Assembly (NCBI RefSeq): GCF_001905545.1
Contig: NZ_LIPD01000003.1
Coordinates: forward strand, 531,147-595,146
Direction of reading: 5' to 3'
DNA: 64,000 nucleotides
Source of the DNA: Streptomyces sp. CB02056
Lineage (GTDB): Bacteria > Actinomycetota > Actinomycetes > Streptomycetales > Streptomycetaceae
How positions within the stretch are numbered: the first letter of the stretch is position 1; every line of letters starts with the position of its first letter. This document shows positions 24,380-34,554 of the stretch, in pieces. Made by a program: the position numbers and the translations under genes. Below the pieces are notes generated by a model. The model was not told where the DNA came from. It did no database searches and saw only the letters and a program-made list of their open reading frames with translations.

Positions 24380-26605
24380 TCAGGCGCCCACCGTCGCGGG
24401 CTGCTCCTCGTCCCCGGTCGGCGGGAGGGCCTTCACCGAGTCGAGCAGTAGCTGGGCCACGTCGACCACCTTCAGGTGCTCCTTGGCCGCGCCCTCGTTC
24501 TTCTTGCCGTTGACCGAGTCGGAGAGCATCACCAGGCAGAACGGGCAGGCGGTGGAGACGATGTCCGGGTTGAGCGACAGCGCCTCGTCCACGCGCTCGG
24601 TGTTGATCCGCTTGCCGATGCGCTCCTCCATCCACATCCGGGCACCGCCGGCGCCGCAGCAGAAGCCGCGCTCCTTGTGCCGGTGCATCTCCTGCTGGCG
24701 CAGACCGGGGACCTTGTCCATGATCTCGCGCGGCGGGCTGTAGACCTTGTTGTGGCGGCCCAGGTAGCAGGGGTCGTGGTAGGTGATCAGGCCCTCGACC
24801 GGGTTGACCGGGATCAGCTTGCCCTCGTCGATGAGGTGCTGCAGCAGCTGGGTGTGGTGGATGACCTCGAAGTGGCCGCCCAGCTGCGGGTACTCGTTGG
24901 CGATGGTGTTGAAGCAGTGCGGGCAGGTGGCCACGATCCGCTTGACCGGGGCGTCCTCCAGGGCCGCGTTCAGCGTCTCCACGTTCTGCGCGCCGAGCAT
25001 CTGGAACAGGAACTCGTTGCCCAGGCGGCGGGCGGAGTCACCGGTGCAGGACTCCTCCTTGCCGAGGATCGCGAACTTCACGCCCGCGGTGTGCAGCAGC
25101 TCGGCGAAGGCCTTGGTGGTCTTCTTGGCGCGGTCCTCCAGGGCCCCGGCGCAGCCGACCCAGTAGAGGTACTCGACCTCGGCGGGGTCGATGTCCTCGC
25201 CGATCACCGGCACCTCGATGCCGGTCTCCTTCTTGAGCTCCTTGACCCAGTCCAGGCGGGCCTTGGTGGCCATGCCCCACGGGTTGCCCTTGTTCTCCAG
25301 GTTCTTGAGCATCGTCCCGGCCTCGGTCGGGAACGAGGACTCGATCATCACCTGGTAGCGGCGCATGTCGACGATGTGGTCGATGTGCTCGATGTCCACC
25401 GGGCACTGCTCGACGCAGGCGCCGCAGGTGGTGCAGGACCACAGCACGTCCGGGTCGATGACGCCGTTCTCTTCGGCGGTGCCGATCAGCGGGCGCTCGG
25501 CCTCGGCCAGGGCGGCCGCCGGGACGTCCTTGAGCTGCTCGGAGGTGGCCCGCTCCTCGCCCTCCATGTCCTTGCCGCCACCGGCCAGCAGGTACGGCGC
25601 CTTGCCGTAGGCGTGCTCGCGCAGGCTCATGATCAGCAGCTTCGGCGAGAGCGGCTTGCCGGTGTTCCAGGCCGGGCACTGCGACTGGCAGCGGCCGCAC
25701 TCGGTGCAGGTGGAGAAGTCGAGGATGCCCTTCCAGGAGAAGTGCTCGACCTGGGAGACGCCGAAGACGGCGTCCTCGGCCGGGTCCTCGAAGTCGATCG
25801 GCCGGCCGCCCGAGGTCATCGGACGGAGGGCACCGAGCGCGGTGCCGCCGTCCTCCTCGCGCTTGAAGTAGATGTTGAAGAAGCCGAGGAAGCGGTGCCA
25901 GGCCACGCCCATCGAGGGGTTGAGGCCGATGGTGGTCGCCCACGCGAACGAGATGCAGATCTTCAGCATCGCGAACAGGTAGATCAGGTTCTCCAGCGTG
26001 CCGTGCGACAGGCCGCCCAGCGCGGAGACCAGCGGGTACGAGACCAGGTGCTCCGGCCCGTACGAGTCGACGCCGTTGAGGGCGCCCTCCAGGCCGCGCA
26101 GCATCAGGATGCACAGGCCGATGCCGAGGATCGTGTACTCGACGTAGAAGGCCTGCCAGGCGATCGAGCCGGCGAACCGGGACTTGCGGCCGGACCGGGA
26201 CGGCAGGCTCATCAGCCGGATCACGATCAGGACGGCGATGCCCAGCGTGGTCAGGGTGCCGACCAGCTCGACGAAGAGCTGCCAGATCATCCAGTGGCCG
26301 ATGATCGGCAGCGCGAAGTCGGCGTCGAAGAGCTGGCCGAAGGCGTTGACGATGGTCAGCACCAGGCTGAAGAAGCCGACCGCCACGAACCAGTGGGCGA
26401 TGCCGACGATCCCCCAGCGGTTCATCCTGGTGTGGCCGACGAACTCGGTCGCGACGGTCTTCACCCGCTGGGCGGGCTGCCCGAAGCGGGTGGAGTCCGG
26501 CGCACCGGTGCGGACCACCTTGTAGATGTACAGCGCCGCACGGGCGGCGAGCGCGGTGCCGATCACGAATGTGACCAGCGAGATGACGATCGCTGCTAGC
26601 TGCAT
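24380..26605 (-). CDS. Membrane-bound Fe-S oxidoreductase (CCG-domain, heterodisulfide-reductase-like)
   Basis: This 741-residue protein has five or six N-terminal membrane helices (about residues 1-250, NarI/HdrE-like), two 4Fe-4S clusters (CTECGRCQSQCP and CTTCGACVEQCP) and two cysteine-rich CCG repeats (YWVGCAGALEDRAKKTTKAF with ATCPHCFNTIANEYP; YHDPCYLGRHNKVY with FCCGAGGARMW). It should pass electrons between quinone and a soluble acceptor. Mycobacteria have a counterpart (from memory Rv0338c). It ends in a short tail PTGDEEQPATVGA. Divergent from dnaK with a 308-bp gap. Confidence 0.88.
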   Translation of the reverse strand: MQLAAIVISLVTFVIGTALAARAALYIYKVVRTGAPDSTRFGQPAQRVKTVATEFVGHTRMNRWGIVGIAHWFVAVGFFSLVLTIVNAFGQLFDADFALPIIGHWMIWQLFVELVGTLTTLGIAVLIVIRLMSLPSRSGRKSRFAGSIAWQAFYVEYTILGIGLCILMLRGLEGALNGVDSYGPEHLVSYPLVSALGGLSHGTLENLIYLFAMLKICISFAWATTIGLNPSMGVAWHRFLGFFNIYFKREEDGGTALGALRPMTSGGRPIDFEDPAEDAVFGVSQVEHFSWKGILDFSTCTECGRCQSQCPAWNTGKPLSPKLLIMSLREHAYGKAPYLLAGGGKDMEGEERATSEQLKDVPAAALAEAERPLIGTAEENGVIDPDVLWSCTTCGACVEQCPVDIEHIDHIVDMRRYQVMIESSFPTEAGTMLKNLENKGNPWGMATKARLDWVKELKKETGIEVPVIGEDIDPAEVEYLYWVGCAGALEDRAKKTTKAFAELLHTAGVKFAILGKEESCTGDSARRLGNEFLFQMLGAQNVETLNAALEDAPVKRIVATCPHCFNTIANEYPQLGGHFEVIHHTQLLQHLIDEGKLIPVNPVEGLITYHDPCYLGRHNKVYSPPREIMDKVPGLRQQEMHRHKERGFCCGAGGARMWMEERIGKRINTERVDEALSLNPDIVSTACPFCLVMLSDSVNGKKNEGAAKEHLKVVDVAQLLLDSVKALPPTGDEEQPATVGA

Positions 26606-26819
26606 CGGCTCTCCGTCTCCTGCGGCTTTGCGGTTGAGCAGGCTCTGCGTTACACGGTCTTGGGAACTGAGTGTACTGGTCGGTAACTTGCCGGGCCGAC
26701 GGCCCGGACATTACCGGTGACCGACCGTTGTCCAGAAGATTCCCAAGCTATGGCGGCAGTCACGTGGCCGCACCCCCGCCCCGGCGTGGCGCGCCCACTC
26801 CGCCCCATCGCTCAGCAAA

Positions 26820-26840
26820 GTTGAGCGAGCAGCGCTCATA
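26820..26840 (+). promoter_or_regulatory. HspR operator (HAIR-like), upstream of dnaK promoter
   Basis: GTTGAGC-N7-GCTCATA matches the HspR-associated inverted repeat (CTTGAGT-N7-ACTCAAG), with exact spacing and a slightly degenerate right arm. Confidence 0.75.
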
Positions 26841-26871
26841 GCTGTTGACTCCGTCCACCGGGTCGTGCATC

Positions 26872-26892
26872 CTTGAGCCTGTAAAGCTCAAC
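26872..26892 (+). promoter_or_regulatory. HspR operator (HAIR) overlapping the dnaK start of transcription
   Basis: CTTGAGC-N7-GCTCAAC covers the -10 and start of transcription, so bound HspR (with DnaK as co-repressor in the S. coelicolor model) should block initiation. Confidence 0.85.
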
Positions 26893-26913
26893 TCTTCCGT
26901 GGAGGTATCTACG

Positions 26914-28751
<1,838 letters not shown>

Positions 28752-28755
<4 letters not shown>

Positions 28756-29369
28756 CGGACAAGCCGCAGGGCGGCAAGCCCGGCGACGACTCCGCCGCCG
28801 AAGAGGCCGTGATCAAGGCTGCCGAGGAGGCCGCCGCGGCCGGCAGCGGGGAGTCCGGTTCGGAGGGTCTCGCCGCCGCCAAGCGCGAGCTCGCCGAGCG
28901 CACCGGTGACCTGCAGCGCCTCCAGGCCGAGTACCAGAACTACCGCAAGCGGGTCGAGCGCGACCGGCTGACCGTCCGCGAGATCGCCGTCTCCAACATC
29001 CTGGAGTCGCTGATCCCGGTCCTGGACGACATCGGCCGCGCCCGCGAGCACGGCGAGGTCACCGGCGGCTTCAAGTCCGTCGCCGAGTCGCTGGAGACGG
29101 TCGTCGCCAAGCTGGGCCTGCAGCAGTTCGGCAAGGAGGGCGAGCCCTTCGACCCGACCATGCACGAGGCGCTGATGCACAGCTACTCCTCGGACGTCAC
29201 CGAGGACACCTGTGTCCAGGTCCTCCAGCCCGGCTACCGCATCGGCGAGCGGATCATCCGCCCGGCGATGGTGGCGGTCGCCGAGCCCCAGCCCGGCAGC
29301 CAGGCGTCCACGGACGCCGAGGCCAAGTCCGCCGACGCGGACAAGTCCGACGGTGGCTCGGACAGCTGA
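28752..29369 (+). CDS. grpE: Nucleotide exchange factor GrpE
   Basis: This 205-residue protein replaces ADP on DnaK. An acidic N-terminus leads to the long coiled-coil helix ([20 protein letters not shown]) and the C-terminal beta domain ([17 protein letters not shown] with [18 protein letters not shown]). It overlaps dnaK by ATGA. A 146-bp gap with a strong hairpin separates it from dnaJ, unusual for this tight operon. Confidence 0.97.
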
Positions 29370-29394
29370 CAACCTGTGACGGGTGACAACCAGT

Positions 29395-29443
29395 GCGCTG
29401 CGGAGTCGTACGCCGGCCAGTACGGCGGCCGGCTCCGCAGCGC
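29395..29443 (+). other. Intercistronic hairpin between grpE and dnaJ
   Basis: GCGCTGCGGAG pairs with CTCCGCAGCGC (11 bp perfect, extendable with one mismatch) around a loop with a second GCCG/CGGC stem. It may attenuate or process the operon mRNA. TTGACA at 29473 lies downstream, but no good -10 follows. Confidence 0.5.
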
Positions 29444-29515
29444 GCTGTCAGCAGTCGTGCTCGCAGCCGCTGTTGACAGCTCAGTGACGATGGACATCGG
29501 GAGGTGGCGTACGCC

Positions 29516-30679
29516 ATGAGTGGCAAGGACTTTGTCGAGAAGGACTACTACAAGGTCCTCGGCGTGCCCAAGGACGCCACCGCCACCGAGATCAAGAAGA
29601 CCTACCGCAAGCTCGCGCGCGAGTTCCACCCCGACGCCAACAAGGGTGACGCCAAGGCCGAGGAGCGGTTCAAGGACATCTCCGAGGCGTACGACGTCCT
29701 CTCCGACGAGAAGCGCCGCAAGGAGTACGACGAGGCCCGCAGCCTCTTCGCCAACGGCGGCTTCCGGGCCGGCGGCGGCCCCGGCGGCACCGGCAGCTAC
29801 AGCTTCGACTTCGGCGACCTCTTCAGCGGCAGCCAGGGCGGCGCCGGCAGCGGGGGCGGCATCGGCGACGTCTTCGGCGGCCTCTTCAACCGCGGCGGCA
29901 CCCGGCAGGCCCAGCCCCGGCGCGGCGCCGACGTCGAGACCGAGGTGACGCTCTCCTTCGAGGAGGCGGTGGACGGCGCGACCGTCCCGCTGCGGATGAC
30001 CAGCCAGGCCCCCTGCCGCAGCTGCAACGGCACCGGCGCCAAGACCGGCACCACCCCGCGGGTCTGCCCGACCTGCGTCGGCGCGGGCACCGTCAGCCGC
30101 GGCCAGGGCGCCTTCGCGCTCTCCGAGCCGTGCAAGGACTGCCGCGGCCGGGGCATGATCGTCGACGACCCGTGCACCGACTGCCACGGCAGCGGCCGGG
30201 CCAGCTCGGCCCGCACCATGCAGGTCCGCATCCCGGCCGGTGTCCAGGCCGACCAGCGCATCCGGCTCAAGGGCAAGGGCGCACAGGGCGAGCGCGGCGG
30301 ACAGCCCGGCGACCTCTACGTCACCGTGCACGTCGACCCCCACCCCGTCTTCGGCCGCAAGGGCGACAACCTCACCGTCACCGTGCCGGTCACCTTCCCC
30401 GAGGCCACGCTCGGCGCCACCATCGAGGTGCCCACGCTGAACGGCCCCGCCGTGAAGCTCAAGCTGCCCCCGGGCAGCGCCAACGGCCTCACCATGCGCG
30501 CCCGCGGCAAGGGCGCCACCCGCAAGGACGGCACCCGCGGCGACCTCCTCGTCACCGTCGAGGTCGTGGTGCCGCAGCACGTCACCGGCGACGCGCTGAA
30601 CGCCCTCGAGCAGTACCGCGAGGCCACCGCCTCCGACGATCCGCGCGCCGCCCTCTTCCGGGCGGCGAAGGGAGCGTGA
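29516..30679 (+). CDS. dnaJ: Co-chaperone DnaJ
   Basis: Started at ATG 29516 ([12 protein letters not shown]), the 387-residue protein has the J-domain with HPD ([16 protein letters not shown]), a Gly-rich region, four zinc-binding CxxCxGxG repeats ([32 protein letters not shown]) and the two C-terminal beta domains. It stimulates DnaK ATPase and delivers substrates. GGGAGG lies 11 nt upstream; an in-frame GTG at 29504 is less likely. It is followed 7 nt later by hspR. Confidence 0.97.
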   Translation: MSGKDFVEKDYYKVLGVPKDATATEIKKTYRKLAREFHPDANKGDAKAEERFKDISEAYDVLSDEKRRKEYDEARSLFANGGFRAGGGPGGTGSYSFDFGDLFSGSQGGAGSGGGIGDVFGGLFNRGGTRQAQPRRGADVETEVTLSFEEAVDGATVPLRMTSQAPCRSCNGTGAKTGTTPRVCPTCVGAGTVSRGQGAFALSEPCKDCRGRGMIVDDPCTDCHGSGRASSARTMQVRIPAGVQADQRIRLKGKGAQGERGGQPGDLYVTVHVDPHPVFGRKGDNLTVTVPVTFPEATLGATIEVPTLNGPAVKLKLPPGSANGLTMRARGKGATRKDGTRGDLLVTVEVVVPQHVTGDALNALEQYREATASDDPRAALFRAAKGA

Positions 30680-30686
30680 CGACCAG

Positions 30687-31217
30687 ATGTCCCCGATGAA
30701 CCCGATCGACCCCGACACCCCGATCGGCCCCGGCCTCGGCGAAGGCCTGCCCGGCACCGGCCCCCGCCGCACCCGCCGCGCCGCCACCGCCCCGCCGGCG
30801 TACGTCCTCACCGAGGACACCCCGGTGTACGTCATCTCCGTGGCCGCCGAACTGTCCGGCCTGCACCCGCAGACCCTGCGCCAGTACGACCGCCTCGGCC
30901 TGGTCTGCCCCGACCGCACCGCCGGCCGCGGCCGCCGCTACTCCGCACGCGACATCCAGCAGCTGCGCGAGGTCCAGCGGCTCTCCCAGGACGAGGGCAT
31001 CAACCTGGCGGGCATCAAGCGGATCATCGAGCTGGAGAACCAGGTCACCGCCCTCCAGTCCCGCGTCACGGAACTGGTCGACTCCCTGGAAGGCGCCGCC
31101 ACCGCCCTCCAGCAGCGCGAGGCCGCCGTCCACGCCTCCTACCGCCGCGACCTCGTCCCGTACCAGCCCCCCACCCCGCAGTCCAGCGCCCTCGTCGTCT
31201 GGCGCCCCAAGCGCTGA
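30687..31217 (+). CDS. hspR: Heat-shock repressor HspR (MerR family)
   Basis: This 176-residue protein has the MerR helix-turn-helix in VYVISVAAELSGLHPQTLRQ-YDRLGLVCP, the RGRRYSARDIQQLREVQRL wing region and a coiled-coil (ELENQVTALQSRVTELVDSL). HspR represses the dnaK operon and clpB by binding HAIR sites, three of which are in this window, and needs DnaK as co-repressor in S. coelicolor. About 35 N-terminal Pro/Gly/Thr-rich residues and a basic tail (WRPKR) extend the core. Last gene of the operon, so it is autoregulated. Confidence 0.95.
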   Translation: MSPMNPIDPDTPIGPGLGEGLPGTGPRRTRRAATAPPAYVLTEDTPVYVISVAAELSGLHPQTLRQYDRLGLVCPDRTAGRGRRYSARDIQQLREVQRLSQDEGINLAGIKRIIELENQVTALQSRVTELVDSLEGAATALQQREAAVHASYRRDLVPYQPPTPQSSALVVWRPKR

Positions 31218-31391
31218 CCGGGCACCCACCGGCCGCCGGCCCCTCCTCTCGGGGGGTGCCGGCGGCTGCCGTGTGGTGAGAGAGTGCGGTCGCCGTCCCT
31301 CTCCGGGGCCCAATGGATCTGGCATGCTAAAAATCGTCCAGCGTCAGCGCTGATGGAACGCAGGTAGCACTGCAACGGCAAGGAGTCACGA

Positions 31392-32381
31392 ATGAGTGGA
31401 CGAGAGCAGCCCCTTGCCGCCGGCTCGACCATCCTCTCGGCGGAAGCACGCGAGCTGTATCTCGCCGTCGTCCGGGGTGACGGCAGTCTGCCGTCGGGTC
31501 CGAATTCCAACACCGATGATTCCGCACGGGACGAGCTGGTGAGGCTCGGACTTCTCGTCCCCGACGCCGATGACGCGGACTTCCTCGTGGCCGTCGATCC
31601 TGCGCAGCTCTCGACCAGTCTCAGCCATTCCTGGCAGCGCCAGGCGCTGGAACTCCTGTCCCGCGCGGTGTCCTTCCCATCCGAACTGCAGGAGCTGGCC
31701 CGGGAATTCCACACCCCGAATAACTCCGGGGGTTCGATAGAGCATGTGCGCGGGAAAGCCCTGATCAGGCAACGACTGGAGCAGTTCAGAGATTCCGGGT
31801 TCGAGGAGGCCCTGGCGCTCCAGCCTGGCGGCCCCCGCCAACCGGACCTCCTCGCCAGGATGATCGCCTACGACCTGAAGACGCTCAGCAGCGGTACCAG
31901 GATGCGGACGATCTACCACGCCAGCACCCGTTACCACCAGCCGACCAGGGATTACGTGGCGACGCTCGCGCAGGCCGGCGGCCAGTACCGGACCCTCGAC
32001 GAGCCCTACACTCGACTCATCGTGATGGACCGGCGAGTGGCCGTGATCCCGATCGACGACGACATGAGCCTCGCGGCCTTCATCTACGACCCGGCCATCG
32101 TCGACTACCTCGCCAAGGAGGTGTTCGAGCAGTACTGGAGCCGCGCGCTCGAATTCGAGGGCGACCGGACGGTACCCCAGCAAGTGGTGTCCCGCCTGCG
32201 CCAGACGATCATCGACCAAATGCTCGAAGGCACCAACCACCGGGTGATCGCACGGCGCCTGGGAATCAGCGAACGGACACTGGCGAGACATATCGCCGAA
32301 ATGCGGGACGACTACAAGGTCGACTCGCTGTTCCAACTCGGGTACGCGCTCGGCCGAAAGACTCAGGGCTCCGTCGACTGA
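31392..32381 (+). CDS. Regulator with degenerate TrmB/PLD-like domain and LuxR-type HTH (stand-alone paralogue)
   Basis: The 329-residue product shows three parts: an N-terminal winged-helix-like segment (SAEARELYLAVVRGDGSLPS to about residue 75), a PLD/TrmB-like middle (MRTIYHASTRYHQPTRDYVA, then YRTLDEPYTRLIVMDRRVAV) with no HKD catalytic motif, and a C-terminal helix-turn-helix (NHRVIARRLGISERTLARHI) plus SLFQLGYALG. It is a divergent relative of the five genes at 33583-38425. Its codon use and flanks are visibly less GC-rich than the neighbours (AAT, GAT, ATT codons), suggesting transfer. AAGGAG lies 7 nt before the ATG. The ligand is unknown; a small secreted peptide gene follows, facing it. 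Confidence 0.8.
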   Translation: MSGREQPLAAGSTILSAEARELYLAVVRGDGSLPSGPNSNTDDSARDELVRLGLLVPDADDADFLVAVDPAQLSTSLSHSWQRQALELLSRAVSFPSELQELAREFHTPNNSGGSIEHVRGKALIRQRLEQFRDSGFEEALALQPGGPRQPDLLARMIAYDLKTLSSGTRMRTIYHASTRYHQPTRDYVATLAQAGGQYRTLDEPYTRLIVMDRRVAVIPIDDDMSLAAFIYDPAIVDYLAKEVFEQYWSRALEFEGDRTVPQQVVSRLRQTIIDQMLEGTNHRVIARRLGISERTLARHIAEMRDDYKVDSLFQLGYALGRKTQGSVD

Positions 32382-32462
32382 ACCGCCCGGCTACTTCCAC
32401 CCGCATTCGACGAATTCACCAAAGAATTCCGCCCCCGCGACCACGCTCCCCGCCTGCCGCGT

Positions 32463-32612
32463 TCACTGCCAGGAGATGTCGTCCGCGATGGCAACGGCAG
32501 CCCTGCCGGCGGTCCCGTCCTGCGAGTCGGCGCCGATCGCGAGCGAGCCCGCACCGACCACCGCGGCGACGACAGCCAGCGAAAACACTATCTTGCAGAC
32601 AAATCGGCGCAT
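32463..32612 (-). CDS. Small secreted peptide precursor
   Basis: ATG 32612 (or GTG 32621) opens a 49-codon gene. The product has an N-terminal MRRFVCK, a hydrophobic core (IVFSLAVVAAVVGAGSLAI) and a signal-peptidase site A-I-G-A, leaving a mature peptide of about 21 residues that begins DSQDG and ends ADDISWQ. It uses ATA and TTT codons, rare in this genome. It is transcribed towards the regulator at 31392 and away from the NDT-like gene at 32958. A signalling peptide read by the neighbouring regulators is an attractive but unproven idea; it could also be an ordinary small exported protein. Confidence 0.6.
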   Translation of the reverse strand: MRRFVCKIVFSLAVVAAVVGAGSLAIGADSQDGTAGRAAVAIADDISWQ

Positions 32613-32957
32613 TTCGGTCACGCCCTCACTCTCTCTGCCTAGATCCGTCACTAGAAGCATCGAGCAGGATAACGGCTCAGATACAACTGCGCGAGAGGTG
32701 GCGACTGCCTGCCGCCGGTGGGCGGGATGTGCGTCATCTCCCTGCCAGTCATCCAGATGACACAGGCCAACTCTGGACGCGCCACCGCCCCGCGATGGAC
32801 GATCAGTTCGCTCCCAATGGTCCGGCAAGGACACCACACCTTGCCAATGTACCGTCAAATTCTAAACCGTTCATCGGTGGCGTCAGTCCACAGAACGGTC
32901 CACAGCCAACGCATCGCCGACACACACTCCCCCGGTCGGCCTTTCCCCGGAGTCGAC
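32613..32957. other. Divergent intergenic region between the peptide gene and the NDT-like gene
   Basis: About 345 bp, clearly lower in GC than the surroundings. It must hold promoters for both genes. A TATCCT hexamer on the minus strand near 32669 is a possible -10 for the peptide; CCGGAGTCGAC before 32958 is the ribosome site. No further gene is convincing. Confidence 0.4.
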
Positions 32958-33575
32958 ATGACCGAGCCCTACCTGCGTCACCACGACAGCCAGGCCCCTG
33001 AGGGTCGGCGTGCACGTGTGTTCCTGGCCGCCCCGCTGATGCGACTGACCGGGCCGGCCGACAGCGTGGTGACCCTCGCCAGCCGGACGCGGCTGACGAC
33101 GCTCCGCACCACCCTCCTCCGCAGCGGCGCCGCCGTGTACAGCGCGCACCACAGCGACGCCTGGACCATCTCCGGCCGCGCGCCGGAGCCCCGCGTCCCC
33201 TCCGACTTCCGCGCCCTCCAGTCCGCGGACCTCGTGTTCGCCTACGTCGGCGCCCCGCTCTCGGCCGGCGTGAGCCTGGAGCTCGGCTGGGCGTCCGCGC
33301 TGCGCAAGCCGATCGTCCTCCTGGTCGACGAGGCCATCACCCACAACCCGCTGATCGCCACCATCGAGCAGGTCGCCCCCGTCCTCCCGCTGGTCTTCGA
33401 CGACACCTGGTCGCAGGAGGCCCTCAACCACACGGTCGAGACCGCGCTCGACTGGGCCGGCATGGCGCTCTCCCTGCGCGAGGGCTTCTGGACCGCCCCC
33501 GGCGAGCAGTTCAACGTCCCCCGGCAGCAGCCCGCCGTCCCCGGCTACTGGCCGACCGGCGCCGCCACCGGCTGA
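32958..33575 (+). CDS. Nucleoside 2-deoxyribosyltransferase-like protein
   Basis: This 205-residue protein has the NDT fold pattern: first strand RARVFLAAPLMRL, TTLRTTLLRSGAAVYSAHHSDAW, the ADLVFAYVGAPLSAG strand and the catalytic-Glu motif VSLELGWASALRKPIVLLVDE. NDT relatives exchange or hydrolyse bases of deoxynucleosides, and the fold also occurs in nucleotide-signal enzymes. The C-terminus (from about residue 170) is Pro-rich. GGAG stands 5 nt before ATG. It converges with the regulator array with only 7 bp between stops, and the peptide gene is divergent, so it belongs to this accessory locus. Confidence 0.75.
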   Translation: MTEPYLRHHDSQAPEGRRARVFLAAPLMRLTGPADSVVTLASRTRLTTLRTTLLRSGAAVYSAHHSDAWTISGRAPEPRVPSDFRALQSADLVFAYVGAPLSAGVSLELGWASALRKPIVLLVDEAITHNPLIATIEQVAPVLPLVFDDTWSQEALNHTVETALDWAGMALSLREGFWTAPGEQFNVPRQQPAVPGYWPTGAATG

Positions 33576-33582
33576 GCAGCGG

Positions 33583-34554
33583 CTACCCACCGGGCTCCCC
33601 CGCCCGGGCTCCCCGCATCTGCCAGCCCAACTGGAACAGCGTCTCCGCGTCGTACAGCTCACGCAGCCGGGCGATGTGACCGGCGACGGTGCGTTCGCTC
33701 AGCCCCAACCGGCTGGCGATCGCCCGCTGCGTGAGGCCGCGGGCGAGCAGCCGCCCGACCTGCTCGTGGGCGGCGGGTTCCGTCGACGTGGCCGCCAGGT
33801 CGACCCAGTCCACGACCTGCGCCTGCCGCCACTGTTGTTCGAAGACCCCGACCAGGTACGTGACGGTCGCGGGATCCTCCACCACCGCAGCGGCCCTGTT
33901 GTCGGGGGCGGCCGGGATCAGGGCGACGGTTCGGTCGAAGATGAGGGTCCGGCTGAAGGCCGCGTCGAGGACCCGGATCCGCGAACCGAGCTTCGTGGTC
34001 TCCGCCGCGTACTCGACCTGATCCCGGTCCAGCCTGGCCTGCGGTTGGTAGATCGTGCGCACCGAGCCACCGCGCTCGATGTAGCGGCACGTCTGCGCGA
34101 GGCTGTCCTCCCGCTGAGCCGGAGGATGGAACCTGCCCGGCTGGGCGGTCAGGCATTCGTGCGGATAGTCCTTGATGAGCTGGGATAGCAGGTGCCGGAT
34201 CTCCACCATGCCCGCCACCTGCCGGACGCCACTCGCCACGTCCCTACGACGCGGAGCCGCGTCGTAGGCCTGGGTGAGGTCCTCCAGCAGATCCGGGAGA
34301 CTGGCTGCCCTGGCGAGCAGACGGCTGCTCTCCTCCCGTAGGTCGGCGCCCAGACGCTCGCTCACGGCCCGGGGGTTGATCGCGCTGTAGACGCCGTCGG
34401 CCGCATGCAGAACCAGGAAGCCGAGGTCGGCGAGCTGCCTGACCCCCGCTTCGTCCTGCGCTCGGACCTCACTGACACGGAGCCGGCCGCCGTCCCGGAG
34501 GATCTCCCGGTAGAGCTCCCGGGCGGCGGCGTCCGGCAGGTCGGCGTCAGACAT
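33583..34554 (-). CDS. Array regulator 1 (last gene): TrmB/PLD-like + LuxR HTH
   Basis: This 323-residue protein starts MSDADLPDAAARELYREILR, nearly identical to array regulator 2. It has a winged-helix-like head (to about residue 70), a helical linker, a PLD-like domain with GGSVRTIYQPQARLDRDQVE and AFSRTLIFDRTVALIPAA (no HKD motif), and the LuxR-type HTH GLTQRAIASRLGLSERTVAG followed by ETLFQLGWQMRG. Its ATG overlaps the stop of the upstream gene (ATGTCTGA). Last gene of a five-gene operon. Probably a DNA-binding regulator with an unknown ligand. Confidence 0.82.
   Translation of the reverse strand: MSDADLPDAAARELYREILRDGGRLRVSEVRAQDEAGVRQLADLGFLVLHAADGVYSAINPRAVSERLGADLREESSRLLARAASLPDLLEDLTQAYDAAPRRRDVASGVRQVAGMVEIRHLLSQLIKDYPHECLTAQPGRFHPPAQREDSLAQTCRYIERGGSVRTIYQPQARLDRDQVEYAAETTKLGSRIRVLDAAFSRTLIFDRTVALIPAAPDNRAAAVVEDPATVTYLVGVFEQQWRQAQVVDWVDLAATSTEPAAHEQVGRLLARGLTQRAIASRLGLSERTVAGHIARLRELYDAETLFQLGWQMRGARAGEPGG

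Larger units (their letters stand above)
26606..26913. promoter_or_regulatory. Divergent promoter region of the Fe-S reductase and dnaK operon
   Basis: On the reductase side, TACTGGTCGGTAA at 26674-26686 overlaps a TACACT hexamer on the minus strand (about 26673-26668), so it may be an operator. On the dnaK side, TTGACT (26845-26850)-N17-CATCCT (26868-26873) is the likely promoter, with HspR sites on both sides of it. A GGAGGT ribosome site precedes ATG 26914. Confidence 0.6.
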
